Part shown: positions 5,378 through 6,030 of the stretch, in pieces | Layout of the letters: each line of letters begins with the position of its first letter | Position numbering within the stretch: position 1 is the stretch's first letter | Assembly (NCBI RefSeq): GCF_034676725.1 | Contig: NZ_JAUCBR010000010.1 | Span: forward strand, 1 to 6,030 | From: Denitromonas sp. | Lineage (GTDB): Bacteria > Pseudomonadota > Gammaproteobacteria > Burkholderiales > Rhodocyclaceae | Reading direction: 5' to 3' | Length of the DNA: 6,030 nucleotides | The notes under the pieces: generated by a model | The model's input: only the letters and a program-made list of their open reading frames with translations | What the model was told of the DNA's origin: nothing | The model's database searches: none | Program-made: the position numbers and the translations under genes

Positions 5378-5385
5378 AAGTGACA
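5361..5385. repeat. Right terminal inverted repeat (25 bp)
   Basis: It starts GTCTCATCTATTTCC, ends AAAAGTGACA, and is the perfect reverse complement of 4140-4164. Read on the - strand it extends the truncated upstream gene by LSLLEIDET. Confidence 0.93.
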
Positions 5386-5390
5386 AAGGC
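5386..5390. repeat. Target-site duplication AAGGC, right copy
   Basis: It is identical to 4135-4139 and lies immediately outside the right inverted repeat. Confidence 0.92.
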
Positions 5391-6030
5391 AACGCCCTAA
5401 AGGCGGGCTTACTTGTAAAAACATCAGAACCCGCGCCCGTATTGACATACACGAGTAGCCTATTAACATCAATTACAGCTTTGAAGTATTTGCCCAGCAG
5501 GTCGCAAACTGCTGTGATCGCTCCCTCAGTTCTTTCGACGCACCAAGCTCTTACTCTAGCCTTCTCAAACCATGCGGTCGGAACGCTCTTTATGGCTTCA
5601 TTCGCCTTCAGATTGAATCCATAACGAATCCGCACGACATCAGTCTTAACACCTCGTCTACCAACAACTGCGCTCTCCACAAGACAGACCTCAAGCCTGT
5701 CGCACTCCAGAACATCTGCAATCGCATCCAAAATCTTGTGAATGCTCTCATTCAAAAGCGCAGTCTTGACCTTTTCGTAAAGCTCGCGATCCGATTTCAC
5801 CACGAACCCTAGCGGCACTCCCCATTCGCTATCTTTCGTACTTGGACTCCATTCCGGCCATTCTTCTGGAAGGTAAGTGCGCGACTTCGCACGCTGCACT
5901 TTAAGTCCTTGTATTTTGTTCTGCATTTGTTGGACTTTTTTGTCGAGTGCTCGCTTTTGTCTGCAAGAATCCTTTTTTGTGGGCAATTCATCGAGCACGC
6001 CCCCAATCACTGCAATCAAATCGGCGCTGT

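Larger units (their letters stand above)
4140..5385. mobile_element. Non-autonomous transposon (1,246 bp) carrying only a kfrA-like gene
   Basis: The element starts TGTCACTTTTGG and ends with its exact reverse complement; the terminal inverted repeats are perfect over 25 bp. Flanking AAGGC copies form a perfect 5-bp target duplication. Inside the ends are inward-facing copies of a 17-bp site (TTGGAAATAGATGAGAC and variants), two left and four right. TGT...ACA ends, multiple end sites and a 5-bp duplication are established traits of elements moved by DDE (rve) transposases working with AAA+ helpers, namely Tn7, Tn5053/Tn402 and IS21-like families. I cannot decide which. There is no transposase or helper gene, so movement must have been in trans. 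Identical ends and an exact duplication suggest a recent insertion. The passenger is the kfrA-like gene on the - strand. Confidence 0.93.
5309..6030 (-). pseudogene. 5' fragment of the transposon-interrupted metallopeptidase gene, open at the right edge
   Basis: The frame is open to the window edge. The first in-frame start seen is a TTG at 6019, and the codons before it (SAD) are also open, so the real start is probably outside the window. Counting from that TTG, 211 residues belong to the host gene; the last 25 (LSLLEIDETAP...INGIL) come from the transposon's right end, and translation stops at 5309. Residues 15-48 are rich in Lys, Gln and Arg and look like a short coiled coil (RQKRALDKKVQQMQNKI). 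The rest alternates helices and strands, for example the strand-like TDVVRIRYGFNLKA and the segment around RLLVYVNTGAG. I do not recognise a domain. Rejoined to the 3152-4139 fragment, it gives at least 538 residues with a C-terminal HELAH peptidase site. Composition is AT-richer than the left half. Confidence 0.8.

Noticed and set aside
4140..5385. A plasmid replication origin with iterons, suggested by repeated 17-bp motifs and AT-rich DNA near a kfrA-like gene
   Set aside because: The repeats face inward from both ends, the outermost lie within perfect terminal inverted repeats, and a 5-bp target duplication flanks them. A transposon explains all of this, and no replication initiator gene is present.

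Overview
The window looks like part of a plasmid or integrative element from a high-GC proteobacterium, probably a beta- or gammaproteobacterium. The reasons are a GC-rich, tightly packed run of small accessory genes, a signal-peptide-bearing SNase-family nuclease of the kind common on conjugative plasmids, a DUF4326 protein, and a KfrA-like plasmid DNA-binding coiled-coil protein. Host and replicon type are inferred. No replication, partition or transfer gene is recognisable.

Left half, + strand (1-2374): six co-directional genes with gaps of 26 nt or less, and one 4-nt ATGA overlap. In order they are a gene cut by the left edge whose base composition changes part way along; a 110-aa protein resembling the N-terminal domain of CHC2/TOPRIM mobile-element primases but without its cysteines; a DUF4326 protein; two small unknown proteins; and an exported SNase-like nuclease. 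A GC-rich hairpin with a T-rich tail closes the run.

Middle (about 2258-3120, - strand): a tentative small Ala/Gly-rich secreted protein that overlaps the 3' end of the nuclease gene in antisense, a hairpin resembling a type I-E CRISPR repeat unit, and a 141-aa acidic unknown protein.

Right half (3152-6030, - strand): one AT-richer gene, open past the right edge, has been split in two by a compact 1,246-bp transposable element at 4140-5385. The element has perfect 25-bp terminal inverted repeats beginning TGTCA, a perfect 5-bp target duplication (AAGGC), and an asymmetric set of inward-facing 17-bp end repeats (two left, four right). Its only gene is kfrA-like; it has no transposase. Removing the element and one copy of AAGGC rejoins the flanking reading frames exactly, giving a protein of at least 538 aa with an N-terminal coiled-coil stretch and a C-terminal HELAH zinc-metallopeptidase motif. 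That protein is not a family I recognise.

The most notable result is therefore a non-autonomous transposon carrying a kfrA-like regulator, whose likely autoregulatory operator lies beside or within the transposase-type end repeats, inserted into and inactivating an unrecognised metallopeptidase gene.
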